Shown here one piece after another: positions 5,984 to 6,333 of a stretch of 6,333 bases of DNA. Position numbers and translations under genes: made by a program. Every line of letters begins with the position of its first letter. The first letter of the stretch is position 1. The stretch is taken from contig JAJYWW010000192.1 of assembly GCA_021791295.1 (NCBI GenBank), forward strand, positions 1-6,333. The letters are read 5' to 3'. The stretch comes from a bacterium. GTDB taxonomy: Bacteria > SZUA-79 > Acidulodesulfobacterales > Acidulodesulfobacteraceae. The notes below the pieces were generated by a model. The model was not told the DNA's origin, ran no database searches, and was given only the letters and a program-made list of their open reading frames with translations.

Positions 5984-6254
5984 TTTGTATATTTTATTTA
6001 TTTTCAAAATTCAAACTTTTTTTTATTTTTTTTATATGATAACAATATAATTTATTGATAAAAAATTCAATAAAAAAATGTTTAAAAAAACCGATTAGCA
6101 TTTTCATTATATTTAGCAATCCCGCCAAAAACAAAAACTTCCGACCGCGTCAAAGAATATGTTTGATATTTTATTTTACACATGCGAAAAAAACAATTAA
6201 CGATAAAAAATACTGCATAAAATTAATCTGATACTTTTTTAATTTTTTTTAATT
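5984..6254. other. AT-rich region upstream of gspD, no convincing gene
   Basis: About 270 bases with long A and T runs (T runs at 6017-6024 and 6026-6033; A runs at 6060-6065, 6072-6078 and 6084-6090; T runs at 6235-6240 and 6243-6250) and one short GC-richer patch (6121-6150). It presumably holds the promoter and 5' leader of the gspD operon. The only open frame worth noting is a 37-codon Phe/Lys-rich one on the minus strand (6107 to 5994), which looks like what random AT-rich DNA gives. No tRNA, hairpin terminator or riboswitch-like fold is evident. Confidence 0.5.
6106..6134 (-). promoter_or_regulatory. Candidate sigma-70 promoter for the gspD-gspE-gspJ operon
   Basis: On the minus strand a perfect TATAAT (-10, bases 6106-6111) lies 17 bases after TTGTTT (-35, bases 6129-6134, 3 of 6 consensus). 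Transcription would begin near 6098, leaving a leader of about 115 bases before the gspD ATG. A second, weaker pair lies nearer the gene: TTGAAT (6065-6070) and TATATT (6044-6049) with a 15-base spacer. AT-rich DNA produces such matches by chance, so confidence is low. Confidence 0.3.
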
Positions 6255-6332
6255 TTATAGCAATAAATATTGCCATGCAGGAATTATATTAATAGTGATA
6301 TTTTCAGCCTGTAATCGTAACTCCTTATATTC
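6255..6332 (-). CDS. Possible C-terminal end of an upstream leftward gene (partial)
   Basis: A minus-strand frame is open from the window edge for 25 codons to a TAA at 6255-6257. The peptide (ending AWQYLLL) has a mixed, protein-like composition with Glu, Arg, Gln, Pro and Trp, unlike the Phe/Lys/Asn-rich noise of neighbouring frames, and the stop is followed by AT-rich non-coding DNA. The frame is short and stop-free runs of this length occur by chance, so it may not be real. Family not recognised. It would be co-directional with gspD, about 270 bases upstream. Confidence 0.25.
   Translation of the reverse strand, partial: EYKELRLQAENITINIIPAWQYLLL
6260..6273. repeat. Short inverted repeat GCAATA-AA-TATTGC
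   Basis: Perfect 6-base arms around a two-base centre. It is too tight for a hairpin terminator and is not followed by a T run on the minus strand. It could be a protein-binding half-site pair or chance; it also falls within the possible partial coding end at the window edge. Confidence 0.25.
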
Positions 6333-6333
6333 G

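Noticed and set aside
6005..6007. TTG start giving a gspD product eight residues longer.
   Set aside because: A rarer start codon with no ribosome site; the ATG at 5983 gives a classic signal peptide and shares its leader with gspE.
5994..6107. 37-codon minus-strand open frame just upstream of gspD (possible leader peptide), starting inside the TATAAT candidate.
   Set aside because: Phe/Lys/Asn/Ile-rich composition typical of random AT-rich DNA, no ribosome site, and its start overlaps the proposed -10 box.
6117..6127. GCAATCCCGCC, whose reverse complement shares GGCGGGA with the repeat-like element near 691.
   Set aside because: Only seven bases match and no second arm is present, so it is probably chance.
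6148..6153. TTGACG on the minus strand, a good -35 match.
   Set aside because: No -10-like hexamer lies 16-18 bases downstream; the nearest TATAAT is 36 bases away.

Overview
The window looks like chromosomal DNA from a low-GC, double-membraned bacterium. A type II secretion (T2SS) secretin and a predicted outer-membrane barrel require an outer membrane, and intergenic DNA and wobble positions are strongly AT-rich. None of the visible starts has a strong GGAGG-type ribosome-binding site. A deltaproteobacterium-like lineage (Desulfobacterota or relatives) is a plausible host, but that is a hunch from protein style, not something proven here.

Left side, plus strand (1-1293). A two-gene toxin-antitoxin module comes first: a ribbon-helix-helix antitoxin overlapping a PIN-domain, VapC-type ribonuclease toxin by 14 bases. 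A roughly 90-base spacer follows, carrying what looks like a decayed copy of a GTCATTCCCGC...GCGGGAATCC-type dispersed repeat. Then comes a small secreted protein with a clear signal peptide and outer-membrane beta-barrel character, started by GTG.

Right side, minus strand (6007 down to 1354). A compact T2SS operon is read leftward: gspD (secretin, outer-membrane channel), gspE (cytoplasmic assembly ATPase with all Walker, Asp-box, His-box and tetracysteine motifs) and gspJ (minor pseudopilin). GspE would power pseudopilus assembly, GspJ would sit in the pseudopilus tip complex, and GspD would be the exit channel. The platform protein GspF, the major pseudopilin GspG and the C/L/M linker proteins are not in the window. 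The operon converges on the barrel gene across a 60-base gap, so nothing further can follow on this strand before that gene; the missing parts must lie elsewhere.

Upstream of gspD (about 5984-6333) is an AT-rich, apparently mostly non-coding stretch with candidate promoter elements. At the extreme edge there may be the last 25 codons of another leftward gene.

I see no rRNA, tRNA, CRISPR array, insertion sequence or prophage structure, and no clearly new multi-gene system. The most distinctive points are the stripped-down D-E-J gene set, an Ala instead of Gly before the pseudopilin cleavage site, repeat-driven low-complexity inserts in GspJ and the GspD tail, and a shared non-Shine-Dalgarno leader in front of gspD and gspE.
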